Part shown: in pieces, positions 1-11,892 of the stretch
How the letters are laid out: every line of letters starts with the position of its first letter
Numbering within the stretch: position 1 is the stretch's first letter
Assembly: GCA_900491605.1 (NCBI GenBank)
Contig: UESW01004013.1
Span: 1,168,092-1,232,091, forward strand
Direction: 5' to 3'
DNA from: Calamus simplicifolius
Taxonomy: Eukaryota > Streptophyta > Magnoliopsida > Arecales > Arecaceae
DNA: 64,000 nt
Position numbers and translations under genes: made by a program
Notes under the pieces: generated by a model
Database searches by the model: none
Told to the model about the DNA's origin: nothing
The model's input: the letters and a program-made list of their open reading frames with translations, nothing else

Positions 1-2235
1 AATCTTGAGAATTTCATATTTATTCCGTTTCAAGTCCGATTTGGATGCCGTTTGAACCGTTGGATTTCTAAAATCGAGTTCTTCAAGCTAGTGAAGTATT
101 TTCTTGGAAATGTTATATAAAAGTATCGATTTAAGTAAATAATAATAATCTAGGCTATAAATTGATTAAAAAAATACTATGTCAGGGGCAAAATGGGAAA
201 AGGCTCTGATGTCAATTGCTAATTGTGTTAAGGGCAACTTGGGAAAGAAAATCTAAGGGCAAAATATCATGGTTATAAGTGAGCCACGTGTTTTTCAAAA
301 AACGTGCGTTAAGAGTGTTTGAGGGCAAAAGAGGAATTTGGCATGCCTTAACCCTTAAGTTTCCCATGACTTGGTCCCCAAGTCATTAGAGAAAAGAGGA
401 AAAATGTGGGTTCAGCCAGAGAAAAGAAAGAAAGAAAGAGAGAAAGAAAATAATGAGATATTAGAGGATAGATCATGTATGCATGCATGGTTCGTGAGAA
501 AACCTCGTTTGGAGATAATCCTAATAGCTATCGTATCTGTATGTTGATGTAGGTCAAGAGGGTTATTCCAGAAAGCCGAAATACCAGAGTTGAGTACCAA
601 TCGAGGAGTAACCTACTAAGGTGAGTGGGTTTCTCTAGCAATGAGAAGTTAATTTGAGCTAGTATAATGAGATTAATACCTAGCTATGGTGTGTTATGTT
701 TAGCAGAGTATTATGTAGTTTTAAATATGAGAAATGAGAACCTAGTATATGATATTCTGATAAATGAGTTTTGAGCATGAGTTTTAAGCATAAAGAAATA
801 AGCATGAGTTTCAAGCATGAGTTTTGAGCATAAACACATAAGCATGAGTTTCGATGAGGGGATTTTTAATGTATACATGGCATATTTGCATGATAAAGCT
901 TTACAAATGATGTATGTATCATACTGAGCATTAGGCAGCTATGGGCTGATCACCCTTTAGACTGTACTGTAGCATGAGCATTGCACACTACTATCGAGCC
1001 GACACCTCCTTGCGAATAGATCATACGATGAATCTCAGAATCAGGGGTGAGTGCACGCTTAACCAGGCCAGTAAGGCTGATTGTGAGCAGCCCATGGGGG
1101 CATAATCATAGCTCAGTGGAGCTGATTACTATATAGCCCGTGGGGGCAGAGAGAAAACCCGAGGTTCCAGGGTTAAGGAACAAAATACTTTGCCAGGTGA
1201 ACCGCACGGGTAAGGGGTGCTTTTGTGCGGGGATCCTGTTTAGTCACTCACCCGATGAGAGTACACCTAAGGGAGGGCGACTGTAGGGTGGTACCTCAGA
1301 GGCATTACACCATAGCCCAGCATCATGAGATTAAAAGCATATGTTGTGATATAAAAAGGGCCAGTGGGCCAAGTAGTTATCCCGAGAGGGAGAGTTTACT
1401 TGAGATGCCAGTGGGCAAGCAGATTTCGGTGGGAGTCTGAGAATTTAATAAGAAGTCTGAGTTGTAGATAAAGAATGCATATTTTTATATTGTAATGCAT
1501 GGATTTTATCTTAATGAGTTATTTTTCAGTGAAAAGTTATTATAGAGTATTTCAGTACTTATATATGTTATTTGAAGAATAAGCTACATTTTATTTTATC
1601 TGATATCATATTAAAAATGTACTTTGAGTTGTACAAGCTAAATAGTATCAGCATACGATTGAAAATAAGAGGTTATGGTTCTCTATTTCTCCATAGTTAG
1701 ATGGTTATCCAGTCATTGGGACTAGGTCTCATCCTTCTATGATTTAAATGTTCTTTCAGATCAGTGAGTATTTCTGCCAGGATCACAAGATAAGCAAGAC
1801 AGAACCCTTAGCTGATGAAGCTTGCTTGGATGCAAGGGTGTATAGATGCTAGCCTTGTATATTGAGAGAGTGTGGTTTGATATTTGTATTTTGTATATGT
1901 GTATGTGTACAGTGAGATGTAATGATGTTTTAGACCTTTTTGTATATGAATACGAGACTTATGTTTTGGAGAAATTATAAGCATGATGTGTGCACTTAGG
2001 ATTTTGATGTCGATTATGAATGTGATCTTGTAACTGCCTGAGGAATGTCATGAAAAATATTATCTGAGCAGGTGATGCTTAGTGTTGATTGAGTGATTTG
2101 TGTATATAATTGAGATGAAATGAAAAGTTTTTAACAGGATGTGTTTTCGGGTGTCTGCCACTTATGATAATTAGTTGGAGTTCTCTAGCTCTTTATGGAG
2201 CACTACATAAAGACTAGTAAAACTCTATCTGATTA
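1..2235. other. Non-coding, LTR-retrotransposon-like sequence
   Basis: No credible coding region is seen. The stretch has the look of a degenerate long LTR: short direct repeats of a 'gcatgagttt(c/t)aagcatgag' type word at about 768-850, a moderately GC-rich middle (about 1040-1270), and an AT-rich tail. I could not find its matching partner, TSD or boundaries, so the element type is inference only. It abuts the truncated left LTR of El1. Confidence 0.3.
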
Positions 2236-2539
2236 CCACAAGTGTGCAGGTGTGCTGTTGGTGGCCCCAGAGAGGAGGGGGAGCTGACATGGTTTTTCAA
2301 GGTACAGAATAGCTCGATCTGTAGAAGCACAGGGACGGCTCGAGTTGCTGAGGTATGTCGGCTCGGGTTGCCGAGGTATGAAGATAGCTCGGGTCATCGG
2401 GGCACCCGATGCCACTGAGGGCGATTGGGCTTCGCTGCTTGGTGGATGTGACAGCTGGCCGACAGGACGTTGGGATTGGACCTGACCCAATTATTGATGT
2501 GTGCGGGCATTAATACAATGATAATTTTATCCCTCATCA
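2236..2539 (-). repeat. El1 left (3') LTR, truncated or strongly diverged
   Basis: Positions 2288-2539 align closely with 19850-20128: shared words include 'tctgtagaagca', 'ggctcgggttgccgaggtat', 'gcttcgctgcttgg' and 'acagctggccgacatgacg' or near variants. Both copies end in CCTCATCA. Similarity fades between about 2236 and 2288, and nothing further left matches the remaining 600 bp of the right LTR, so this LTR has lost its outer part. Confidence 0.8.
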
Positions 2540-2556
2540 CATGCCCCCCACTCCCT
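2540..2556 (-). other. El1 polypurine tract
   Basis: Directly inside the left LTR the plus strand reads catgccccccactccc, so the minus strand is a purine run ending at the LTR edge. This is the expected place and composition for the plus-strand primer of reverse transcription, and it fixes the orientation of El1 as minus. Confidence 0.7.
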
Positions 2557-2929
2557 AGTCCGAAGTGTAAATTCGGATGTAGGGAGTAGAGTTTTGGAAT
2601 AATCTTATTTGGAGGATTCGAAAAGGCGGGCAATGATAATCTCGTAAATGATAGGCCACCATTTGTCATCATTTTTGCCGCAACATGAGGAGGAAACGCC
2701 TCATTTCTAGCAGGCCGCGATTACAGGTGTCCCGCATGGCAGGGCTCTTGCATTCTTGGCGCTCGTACCGGAAGTTTTATCACATAGGGCTTTCTCTCTG
2801 GGGCACTATTTAAAGAGGGCTAGGGCGGCGTTCTTTCCGTAACGCCTTCTCACCCCATGCTATAGAGTTTTTCCATTCTTTCCTGAGCCCTTGCTTGCTT
2901 GTTCGTGTTCCGCCTCTTATTCAGCCAAT

Positions 2930-5779
2930 ATGAATGGTCCAGGCAATGTTGCCTCCGAGGTAACCTTGATGACCTAGATAGAATCCATCTCCATTACAGG
3001 GTTCCTCGAGATGTAGCCTTATGGTGCCAAGATTTGAGCATAGGGTTCCGACTGAGTTAAGCCGTGGAGTTTTCTTCTATGAGGAGAGCTTGAGGGCAGG
3101 TCTCCAGTTCTCTCTTCACCACTGGTACATGAGGTGATGATGTTTTATAATATATGCCCAACAATGTTGGCTCCAAATAGCTGGCGCAATCTTATCGGGT
3201 TCATCTCGATGTGCAGTCGTGTTGGGGTGACTGCGACCCTTCCTATGTTCCGAGTTTGCTACAACCTGGTCTCCGGGAGAAGCTCTGAGTGGCCCTATAT
3301 TGGCCCCCGGAAGTCATTCAAGATGATTTCTGATAACCCGTCTTCGATAAAGAAGTGAAAGTTTCAATTTTTTATTGCCGAAGGAAACATCGGTTCAAAT
3401 TTTCTGAGGAAATGGGTGAGTTATATGAAGGATCCGGAGGCGTGCCCAGAGTTGAGCGAGTAGAAGAAGAGAGATCTGGTAACCCTTCATGGTGGTCGGG
3501 TTGTATCGGCCAGTGCCCTATTATCAGAGGATGCCCTTTTCGCCCCGAGCTTAGCTCCATTGACCCCCAAGGTGAGTCTTCGCTTTGATGGTCAATATGT
3601 TTAGGTAATTCCATTACTGTTTAACTAAACATTTGCTGTTTTCAGCCGAGAGGTCCGCATTTGTGGGCCAAATGAGGAAGAAGCTAGGCAAGCGCCACAG
3701 GAGCTCCAGCTCCGGGGACAAGCACAGGTCTGAGAAGAGGTCTCGTCCTTCCGGGTCTCGCCCGAAGGAGCCAAAGAAAGATAGTGTTGGCCGCCACTCT
3801 TCCACCCCTAAGAGGGGGGAAGCGGGAGTGTCAGTTGCGGTTGGTGAGCCTCCCCTGCCGGAGGGGGACACAGTAGTAGAGAGTGCTGTTGGGGGAAACT
3901 CGGAGAGAGCCATCAAAGTTTTGCCCCCTCAAATAGTGGTCATGTCGGATGATGCCGAGGAGATGTCGCCGGTCCGTTCGGCAAACCTCCTGCCATAGGC
4001 TAATCAGCTTCAGTTACTAGTGGTGGGGAGCCCTCTGGCACTACACGTGGAAGAGGCCCCTGCTCAGGTGGAGGGGTCAGGAGAGGCAGTCATGGCTGCC
4101 GAAGCCCAAGTGGAGATGCCTGTTGGAGGGTTGGCGAAGGCTAGGGGACCTTCCGCTAAGGGTCTCTCTCTTATGGTACTAGGGGATGTCGTGAGAGAGA
4201 CCAAAGTACGGGTGGAGTCTGCCGAAGATGAAGCAACATTTGGAGAGGAAGAGGAAGAAGAAGAAGAACCACTGAGCGAAGGGGATGCTCGAGCCGAGGT
4301 TCCTTCAATCGGGCCGAAGTATCCAAGGCCCTGCAGGCTAAAGTTCTGATGGAGGAAGCCAAGCGGATGGCATTTCCTCAGGCCGGTTCTTTGGTCATGA
4401 GTTCTCTTATCATGGCCTAGAGGTGGATGACATGTTCGCCGCCTTGATACGGTCTGTACAGAGCGGGAGGGGGGAGTTCCTCGATAGATGAGCCTGCGGT
4501 CGAGGATATTATTGGTGCAGCTTTCGATCGGTTCGAGGCGCCGAAGGATGTCTACCTTCTTCCCAAAATTAGTAACGCCACTCTTATGAAAATTTCTACA
4601 AACTACGCCTCCCGAGTGAGTCATCGTACTAAGATTGTAATTCTTAGTCGGCTGGTTTGGTCGTAGTTTCTTACTTGTACTTTTCTGCAGAATGCTTTAA
4701 TTACGAGGGCACTGAATTGGCACTTAAATTTGGCCATGGAGGCCTGCGCTCAGGCTAAGAGGGAGGTAGCCGACCTTCAGATAAGGGTGGATTCGATCAG
4801 CCGGCTCTCTAGGGCCTTGGCATCTGTTCAGGTGGACCTCGAGAAGATGAGCGAGTCCTACCGAGCTACCACCGAGAGGGCCTCTTGGTTTGAGTCTTAA
4901 GTCAAAGAGCTCCAAGGTTTTCGTGAACAGTCGGATAAGGCCTGCTTGGAGTTATCCCAAATCAAGTCTAAGCATGCCGATGAAGTCAATTCCATGCGGC
5001 TGCATTTTGACAAAAGGTGGGACTGGCTGAAGAATAGCCATGCCGAGGAGAAGAATAATTGGAGCATGAGGCTCGAGGAGGAGGAGTGTAGGTGCCGATG
5101 GCAGCAAGATCAGCTTGCCAGCCTGAATAAGAAACTCGCTGATAGGGAAGATCGGCTCAAATGGCAGCATGATCAGATTGCCAAGCTCACCACTGATCTC
5201 AACCAATCTCAGTAGGAAATCGAGGACAAACAATCCCGAATTAGTAACCTCAAGGAGGATCTCCAACAGAATAAAGCGGCCAAATTGAAGGCCTTGGAAA
5301 ATGTCCATGAGCTGAGTGATAAAATGGCTCGGCAGGAGGAAGAGGTATAGTATCTTCTCATTTACTTATTTCTTGCACTTTCCTTTTGTTTATGGCCTCA
5401 AACGACCTGATGTTTGCTTATAGGCAAAATCGAGCTTGAGGTGCAGGAGCAGTTTAAGGCCCTGAGGGCGGAGTTGGCCTCGAGTTGCCAAATGAATCTC
5501 GAACTTGGGGGCCAGCTAGCTAAAGCTAATGACCGAATTACCTCAGCTGTGGAGGAGTACAAAAGTTGTGTTCAATTCTCTGAGGAGCGTAAAGAGGCTT
5601 GCACCGATGCATTCTGGTTCGGCAAAGAGGAAACTCGAGTGAAGATTTTTCGAATGTACCCCGAGTTAGATTTATCTTTTCTAAAGGCCGAACGTTATGA
5701 TACCCGTACCCTGGGGGCCGAAGAAGCGGAATATGAGGACATCTCAGACGTCGACCTTGACGCTATCCTCGGCTCCTGA
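2930..5779 (+). pseudogene. El1 antisense extra ORF (aORF, gypsy-type transposase-like protein)
   Basis: Plus-strand coding tract inside El1, opposite to gag-pol. A TATA-like word (ctatttaaagag, about 2807) lies about 120 bp before the ATG at 2930. The N-terminal part (about 3134-3358) has the WRNLIGFIS...FRVCYNLVSG pattern that I recall from the Pfam 'putative gypsy type transposon' (Transposase_28) family. Then come a basic, Ser/Lys-rich segment (3651-3998), an acidic segment with a Glu run (4245-4270) and long coiled coils (about 4700-5770). Likely introns are gtgagt...ttttcag (3571-3646), gtgagt...ctgcag (4615-4691) and gtatag...ttatag (5345-5424). Frame changes and stops between pieces suggest decay. 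Function is unknown; Tat-lineage aORFs have no established role. Confidence 0.65.
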
Positions 5780-6343
5780 AGAATGCCCTTGGCTTGCTGC
5801 CGAGGAACCTGAATTTCTCTTCGAATAACATTTGAAGTGGGTGAAGCGAGTCAAGTCCTTCCGGATGTTACCGAGGTGGTTCCTAGGACCGACCCGAACC
5901 CTGATTCTTAAGGGTTGCTCATGTATTTTTTTACTTTTTCAACTTGTAATCCGATCAAAATTCAATGAATGAATCTTTTAATCTCTTTCTGTTTTGTCTT
6001 ATTGCTTTGGTCATTGTTTTTTCGAATGACCTTTTTGCTAGGAGTTCCTTCAATGGTAAACGAATCATAAACGAAATGCGCTTTTAGGTCGGATTGCCCT
6101 TAGGGTTTCTGAATTGAAGATTCTGCTTAATTGAAGCCAGATTAACTGGTTTTGCTTATGCATAAAATTGTTGGTTTTACCGTGGAACGTAACTCCAACT
6201 TTGCCTTGGTTGGGGCCGAGGTTAGGTGGGTAGTTAGGTGTGCGCAAGTTAACTTGGTTTGCCAAGGCACAAATGGTTCGGCGTGAAATGACCGAAAGCA
6301 GCGCAAATACCTCGGCTGGGGCGGAGATTAGGCGGATAGTCCG
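5780..6343. other. El1 internal non-coding stretch after the aORF
   Basis: After the aORF stop there is a T-rich 3' tail (about 5925-5990, with 'aattcaatgaatgaatc' resembling a weak poly(A) signal region), then sequence rich in the words 'gccgaggttaggtgggtag' and 'ggcggagattaggcggatag' (6208-6345). No gene is seen. It ends at the TSD GTCCG of the next insertion. Confidence 0.5.
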
Positions 6344-6504
6344 TGTTGACCCAATTATTTATTTTGATGATTAACAAAACTATTTAAGTATAACATTTGA
6401 AGTTACTAATGATTTTGGTTAAGTTTTTCAGTTTATGATTTGATTTATTAATCAAAATCACAAGACAAATCAAGTTCTAGTTCGAATCTAATGTCAAGGT
6501 AAGA

Positions 6505-6815
6505 TTGCAGACATTAGAGTCGATACATGGAATCACAAAGTCGACTCCGAAAATCGGCACAACTTTAGAGTCGACACCTAGACTGTTAGAGCCGACTCCA
6601 ACAGAAAGACAGAACGATAGTTTTTCTGGTCACGTCTTAGAGTCGACACCTGAACTGTTAGAGTCGACTCCAGAGGATTTTTGCGTCGACCCCAGAAAAG
6701 TCAGAGACGACTCCAGATCGAGCGGATTAGGGATTTTCGATTTAGAGACGACTCCAGAAAAGTTAGAGTCAACTCTAGATTGTCAGAAACAACTCCAGAA
6801 CTGTCAGAACGTCTC
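6505..6815. repeat. GAGTCGACTC-type short repeat block in solo LTR A
   Basis: About ten copies of a degenerate unit built on 'ttagagtcgactccagaa', several containing the 10-bp perfect palindrome gagtcgactc. The copies are spaced irregularly (roughly 20-40 bp) rather than in strict tandem. A long plus-strand reading frame over it (rich in Glu-Ser-Thr-Pro) is a by-product of the repeat. Confidence 0.7.
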
Positions 6816-7140
6816 TAAACTTTATTTTATCCTTTTAATCCCAACGGCTATTACCCTATTTGGTTATAATCATTCTTACACTTGTTTCTAACGGATAGTT
6901 TTCAGCTATTTATGGATTAAGAAGGGTCTATAAGAAGGGGCTTTTGTTGTATCCGAATATAAGAAAAAAAGGAAGACAAGAAGAGAGGAAAAATAGAGAA
7001 ATAAGAAAACAAGAGTGAAATTCATCAGAATATCAAAAGAGAAAAGAGGAAATATTCGAAAGGAAAGATTATACTGATTTCCCAACAGAAAAGAGAGAGA
7101 TTCCTAGCTTTCTTAGTTTCATTTTGAAGAAATCTCAAAA

Positions 7141-7300
7141 GAAGAAGCAAGCCTTAGTTTTCTGATCTTCTGAGCTTCAAGAGCATACTAAAGGAAGATC
7201 CACTCAAGAGAAAAGAAAAAGCAAGCCCTAGTTTTCTAATCTTCTGAGCTTCAAGAGCATACTAAAGGAAGATCTACTCAAGAGAAGAGAAGAAGCAAGC
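7141..7300. repeat. 74-bp tandem duplication in solo LTR A
   Basis: The word gcaagcc recurs at 7147, 7221 and 7295. Two full copies of a 74-bp unit ('ttctgagcttcaagagcata', 'ctaaaggaagatc(c/t)actc') are followed by the start of a third. The copies differ at only a few positions, so the duplication is fairly recent. Confidence 0.8.
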
Positions 7301-7828
7301 CACCAAGATCTGCAAATCAGGCTTTGATTCCTATCTCTTTATCTTTGTTCTATCATTGTATATTTGCTCATTAGAGGAGCTCTTGATTTGTAAAACGTTA
7401 TTGTTTGCTGGGTCAATCAGGGGATTGATTCAGTTGAGGAAGTTTGCCTTGTGCAAGTAGTTGCTTGTGTTGTAAGGTTGTGTGCTGGTGAGCCTTGAAA
7501 ATCAGTTGGGTTCATTGTGCACCCGAAAAAACAATAAGTTCGAGTTGTGAGCTTGGAAAACAACTCTGCTGTAATCAGATTGATTATAGTGTGGACCCAA
7601 GAGGTACTTGGGTGTGGATGTAGGTGTAGGTACATCGAACCACTATAAAAATCTTGTGTTTGTAGTGATTGTTTCCTTGTCTCTAACTCTCTATCTGTGC
7701 ATACTCTGTTTTAATTCGTGAACATCTAAGTTTTCACTTCCGCTGGGGGATTGTTTTTAAAAAGAGTTTAATTTTTAAAAAACCCAATTCACCCCCTCTC
7801 TTAGGTTGCTATCTGGACCAACAGTCCG

Positions 7829-9030
7829 ATCTATCCAAAGCGAGCAGCTGGCTTGCTCTTTACCAAGTAGATGAAACGGCTTCATAATTTGTTGAAGGAT
7901 GCTTCGTTTCCGCTTAAGGTATTTATCCCGTTGGCCTTTTCCAACACAGGTCTCTTTAACGTATGCGATAAGCACATGATCACCATTGGACGGCATTGTT
8001 TTCGAAAGGGGATTTCCTAGGCCAACTCATATCTCCAGGACCTACAAACAGTTTTCTGCATTTAAGGCTCCTTATTTGAGACCAAAGAGAAATCTTCTGC
8101 CCTACGTCATGGTTTGGGAGGCACGTCTAGCGCACTTCAGAATGTGCCCTTTTCCCCTGGTCTGCCATATGACAGTGTGGCCAAGGCGTTTTGAATTCCA
8201 GGGCTCTCTGCTTTAATGGTTGCTCCTGGTTTGTTTGTCTATAAAAAGGGGAGGGAGCGGACTGTGTTAGGCCATCTCCCAAGACATCTTCCTTCTGTGA
8301 GCTGTAGGGGCTTTCATGGCGCACGTTTCATTGAGGTTGAGAGCGGAGAGATCGAGCTTTCCTTTCGAAAGTTGGTTCATCTTAGATAGGTGGGGTGATG
8401 GAGAAGCTGCTGAAGAGCAAGCAGTCCTCAAGGGAGGAATCTCGGAGGTCATATGGAAAGCGCATGAGGAGGCACACAGAGGTCATATGGGGGGAGCGCT
8501 GTATGCGCTTCCTGTGTGGCCTTTGTCACTTGCCATGGGGACCACAGGAAACGCAAAGCATACGTATTCCCCATGGTAGACATGGAACTCACCTCCTTCC
8601 TCAATTTGGATCTCTCAGTTCATCCGCCTGAGAGGTCTTTTTTTGAGCAAGGAGGGAGGAGAGTTATGTTGGTCTGCTGGTCCCCGGTCTATGTTGTTGG
8701 GCAGTGGCTAGCAGCCCAGCATCCCACTTGGGAGGGAGGCATCTTCGACATCAGCATCCACAGGTCTTTGACTTGGTTAGGATCCCTCAACGCATCCGTC
8801 CTAGGGATCCGTGGATGGCCTACTTTGCTCTTTGGAATTAACCAGTGGCCCAATGGAGCCGATTGGTTTTTCTGATTTTTTGAGTCGGATGCAGAAACAT
8901 CGTTATCGACCGAAGCTGCTCAGCCAAGCTTTTATTTTATTTGTCTTTATTTTCAATGCTATGATGCACTTATAATGTCTCTCAGGAGGTTGTAATTTTT
9001 CACCAATAAAGAAAGTTTTTAATCTTTCTT
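7829..9030 (+). other. El1 internal segment with TATA box and poly(A) signal, no recognised product
   Basis: Plus-strand features suggest a transcription unit: a good TATA box (tataaaaagg, about 8240), a first ATG at 8316 and an AATAAAG word at about 9005, followed by T-rich sequence. Overlapping plus-strand frames (8316-8579, 8395-8631, 8516-8875) give no family I recognise, and none dominates. It lies between solo LTR A and the 64-bp array, on the same strand as the aORF. It may be a further decayed antisense gene of El1 or simply the aORF's distal 3' region. Confidence 0.35.
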
Positions 9031-9399
9031 CTTTGAATACTTATTTCTTCTCTGGACCTAGCTGTGTTGAAAGCCGTTCTACTTGTGTTATGCTTGCTGG
9101 ATTGCAGCATAGTTTAAAGGTCCAGTGGTGCTTTTGCTACTTTGTTTTTGTTAAGCATGATATTCAGTCCTCTGTGGAGGAAGTGTTCACCTCTGTTTAG
9201 GTCAGAGGGAGGCCTGGGCGGCCCTGTGAACTTATGATGCATACATGTTCCTACTCGAGGGATGAAATGACTTGTATAATCTTGCTGGTAAGTGGAGGAA
9301 GGTTGCTTACCTCTGCCGAAGTATGATACGATGCCTTAGTTGCACTAAAGTGTCTGAGAGATCACCCGACTAGGCCAAAGCTTTAGGTGATATTCATAA

Positions 9400-10405
9400 A
9401 TATATCACTCAGTTTGGCCAAGACTTCGGAGATTATTCAGAAACATATCACTCGGTTTGGCCGAGGCTTCAGAGATTATTCAAAAATATATCACTCGGTT
9501 TGGCCGAGGCTTCAAGATTATATTTTACTTGGCACGGCTAAGGTACGGAGATCGCTCGGCCCGGCTGAGGATTTAAAAAGATTATATTTTACTTAGCACG
9601 GCCAAGGTACGAAGATCGCTCGGTCCGGCCAAGGATTTAAAAAGATTATATTTTACTTGGCACGGCCAAGGTATGGAGATATCATTCGGCTTAGCTGAGG
9701 CTTCAAGATTATATTTTACTAGGCGCAGCAAAGGTACGAAGATCGCTTGGCCCGATCGAGAATTTAAAATTATTATATTTTACTTGGCGCGGCCAGGGTA
9801 TGGAGATCGCTCGGCCTGGCCGAGGATTTAAAAATATTATATTTTACTTGGCGCGGCCAAGGTATGGAGATCGCTCGGCCGGCCGAAGATTTAAAAAGAT
9901 TATATTTTACTTGGCGCGGCCAAGGTACGGAGATCGCTTGGCTCGGCCAAGGATTTAAAAAGATTATATTTTACTTGGCGCGGCCAAGGTATGAAGATCG
10001 CTCGGCTTGGCCGAGGATTTAAAAAGATTATATTTTACTTGGCGCGGCCAAGGTACGAAGTATCATTCGGCTTAACCGAGGCTTCATGATTATATTTTAC
10101 TTGGCGTGGCCAAGGTAAGGAGATCGCTCGGCCTGGCCGAGGATTTAAAAAGATTATATTTTACTTGGCACTACCAAGGTACTGAGATCACTTGGCCTGG
10201 CCGAGGATTTAAAAAGATTATATTTTACTTGGCGCGGCTAAGGTACATAGACATCATTCGGTTTGGCTGAGGCTTCAAGATTATATTTTACTTGGCGCGG
10301 CCAAGGTATAGAGATCACTCGGCCCAGCCGAGGATTTAATAAGATTATATTTTACTTAGCGCGACCAAGGTATGGAGATATCATTCGGCTTAGCCGAGGC
10401 TTCAT
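9400..10405. repeat. 64-bp tandem array in El1 (14 or more units)
   Basis: The word tattttactt recurs at 9521, 9585, 9649, 9712, 9776 and onward to about 10345, a period of 63-65 bp. Each unit has an AT-rich half (gattatattttactt) and a GC-rich half with two imperfect palindromes (ttggcgcggccaag and ctcggcccggccgag). Two unit types alternate irregularly: one ends 'gaggatttaaaaa', the other 'gaggcttcaaga'. Positions 9400-9510 hold older, diverged units. The array lies between the integrase and the aORF, the variable 3' region of Tat elements. Confidence 0.9.
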
Positions 10406-10564
10406 GTATAGTAGGACATGCTTCTTATTGCAGCTTCCAAAGAGAGTTATAAAAATTTTGCGAGTCTTTGAGAATTAAATTTAATTCAATGAACAGAGTG
10501 AGTTTAGTAAGAGTGTACTTTTACTAGTGATATGCGCAGAGATTATCTGAGTTCCATGTTCGAG

Positions 10565-11640
10565 GAATAGATTTTCCATCCAAATCTTGAAGTTTGTAGG
10601 TGCCGGGTCTAATTACTTCCGTCACTTGGTAGGGACCTTTCCAATTCGGGAATAATTTTCCTTGCTCCAGTGGCTTCGAGACGGATGCCTTTCGAAGCAC
10701 CAGATCGCCGAGAGGAAAAACTTTCCTCAGACTCTAGTAGAGTGATAGCGGGCTACTCTTTATTGGAAGGTGGCCATCCGAATTCTGGCTTTCTCCCTGA
10801 CTTCTTCTACTAAATCAAGATTGGTTGGGAGTTGTTCATCATTGGATTCCTCCGAATAACCTTCCACACGAGGGGAGGGTGTCCAACCTCCACAGGGATG
10901 ATAGTCTTTGTGCCAAAAGCCATCTTAAATGGGGTTTGCCCTGTGGGTATCCGGTACGCCCATAACACATGGTGGAGTTCCTTGGCCCATCTGTCTCGTG
11001 CCCAGTTGAGCCAAGCTTTAATTCCCTGCAAGAGAGTTCGGTTGGTTACCTCGGCCTCTCCATTAGCTTGAGGATATCCGATCGATGTCAGGCGATGGAG
11101 AATGCCATGATCCTTGCAGAACTCTCGGAACTTAGGGTTGTCAAACTGCTTCCCGTTGTCGGTGATAATAGTGTGGGGAAGGCCGAAGCGGCAGATGATG
11201 GATCTCCATACGAAGACTTTAGCTCGAGCTTCGGTTATTTGGGTGACTGCTTCAGCTTCAACCTACTTAGTGAAATAATTAATCGCAACAAATAAGAACT
11301 TCCTCTGCCCCGTTGCGAGGGGGAAAGGGCCAAGAATATCCATTCCCCATTTGGCGAAGTGCCAGGAGGATGATATGGAAGTCAAGTGCGCTGAGGGAAG
11401 CCTCTAGACATTCGAGTGCCTTTGGCACGAATCACAAGCTCGGACGAGGTCATCGGCATCTTTCTGCATCATCGGCCAATAATACCCTCGAAGCAACACT
11501 TTGTGGCATAGGGCCTGACCGCCGAGATGATTGCCATATATGCCTTCATGAACCTCCCAAATAGCATAATCAGCCTCAGATGGTCAGAGGCATTTGAGCA
11601 ATGGCATGGAGAAGGATCGCTTATACAGTCGGTTATCAAT
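10565..11640 (-). pseudogene. El1 integrase
   Basis: Read on the minus strand, about 11500-11440 gives the zinc-binding end of a Ty3 integrase (GYYWP ... CDSC). Positions 11031-10810 give the late core and C-terminal part (WAKELHHVLWAYR, then a TPF...FG motif followed by IPVEVG), typical of plant gypsy integrases. The middle is broken by stops and shifts. It follows RNase H directly, as expected for gypsy order. Confidence 0.75.
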
Positions 11641-11892
11641 CAGAATATAATGAGATAATTGCATTTTTAGCTTCCTTGCTTCCTTTCTATCAGTGGGCAG
11701 CAACCCTTCTTTGAGATACTTGTGCAGGGGATCCATCCAGGATGGTTCAATGTCGACCTACATCATCTGGTCAGCATCGGCAGTGCTGGGCTTCTTCAGG
11801 ACCTCCAAGTGGAATTTTCGTTCAAGATCCATTGACTCCGTAGTCGCCAGGCGGGACAGAAGGTCGGCGCGTGCGTTCTCAGTCCTTAGGAT

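Larger units (their letters stand above)
6344..7823. mobile_element. Solo LTR A (1.48 kb, Copia-like) inside El1
   Basis: Starts TGTTGACCC and ends GGACCAACA, so the ends are short inverted repeats of the TG...CA kind. It is flanked on both sides by the exact 5-bp duplication GTCCG (6339-6343 and 7824-7828). There is no internal region, PBS or pol, so it is a solo LTR left by LTR-LTR recombination. The family is unknown; the termini and the pyrimidine-rich 'caattcaccccctctcttagg' style 3' end suggest Ty1/copia. It contains the two repeat blocks listed separately. Confidence 0.85.
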
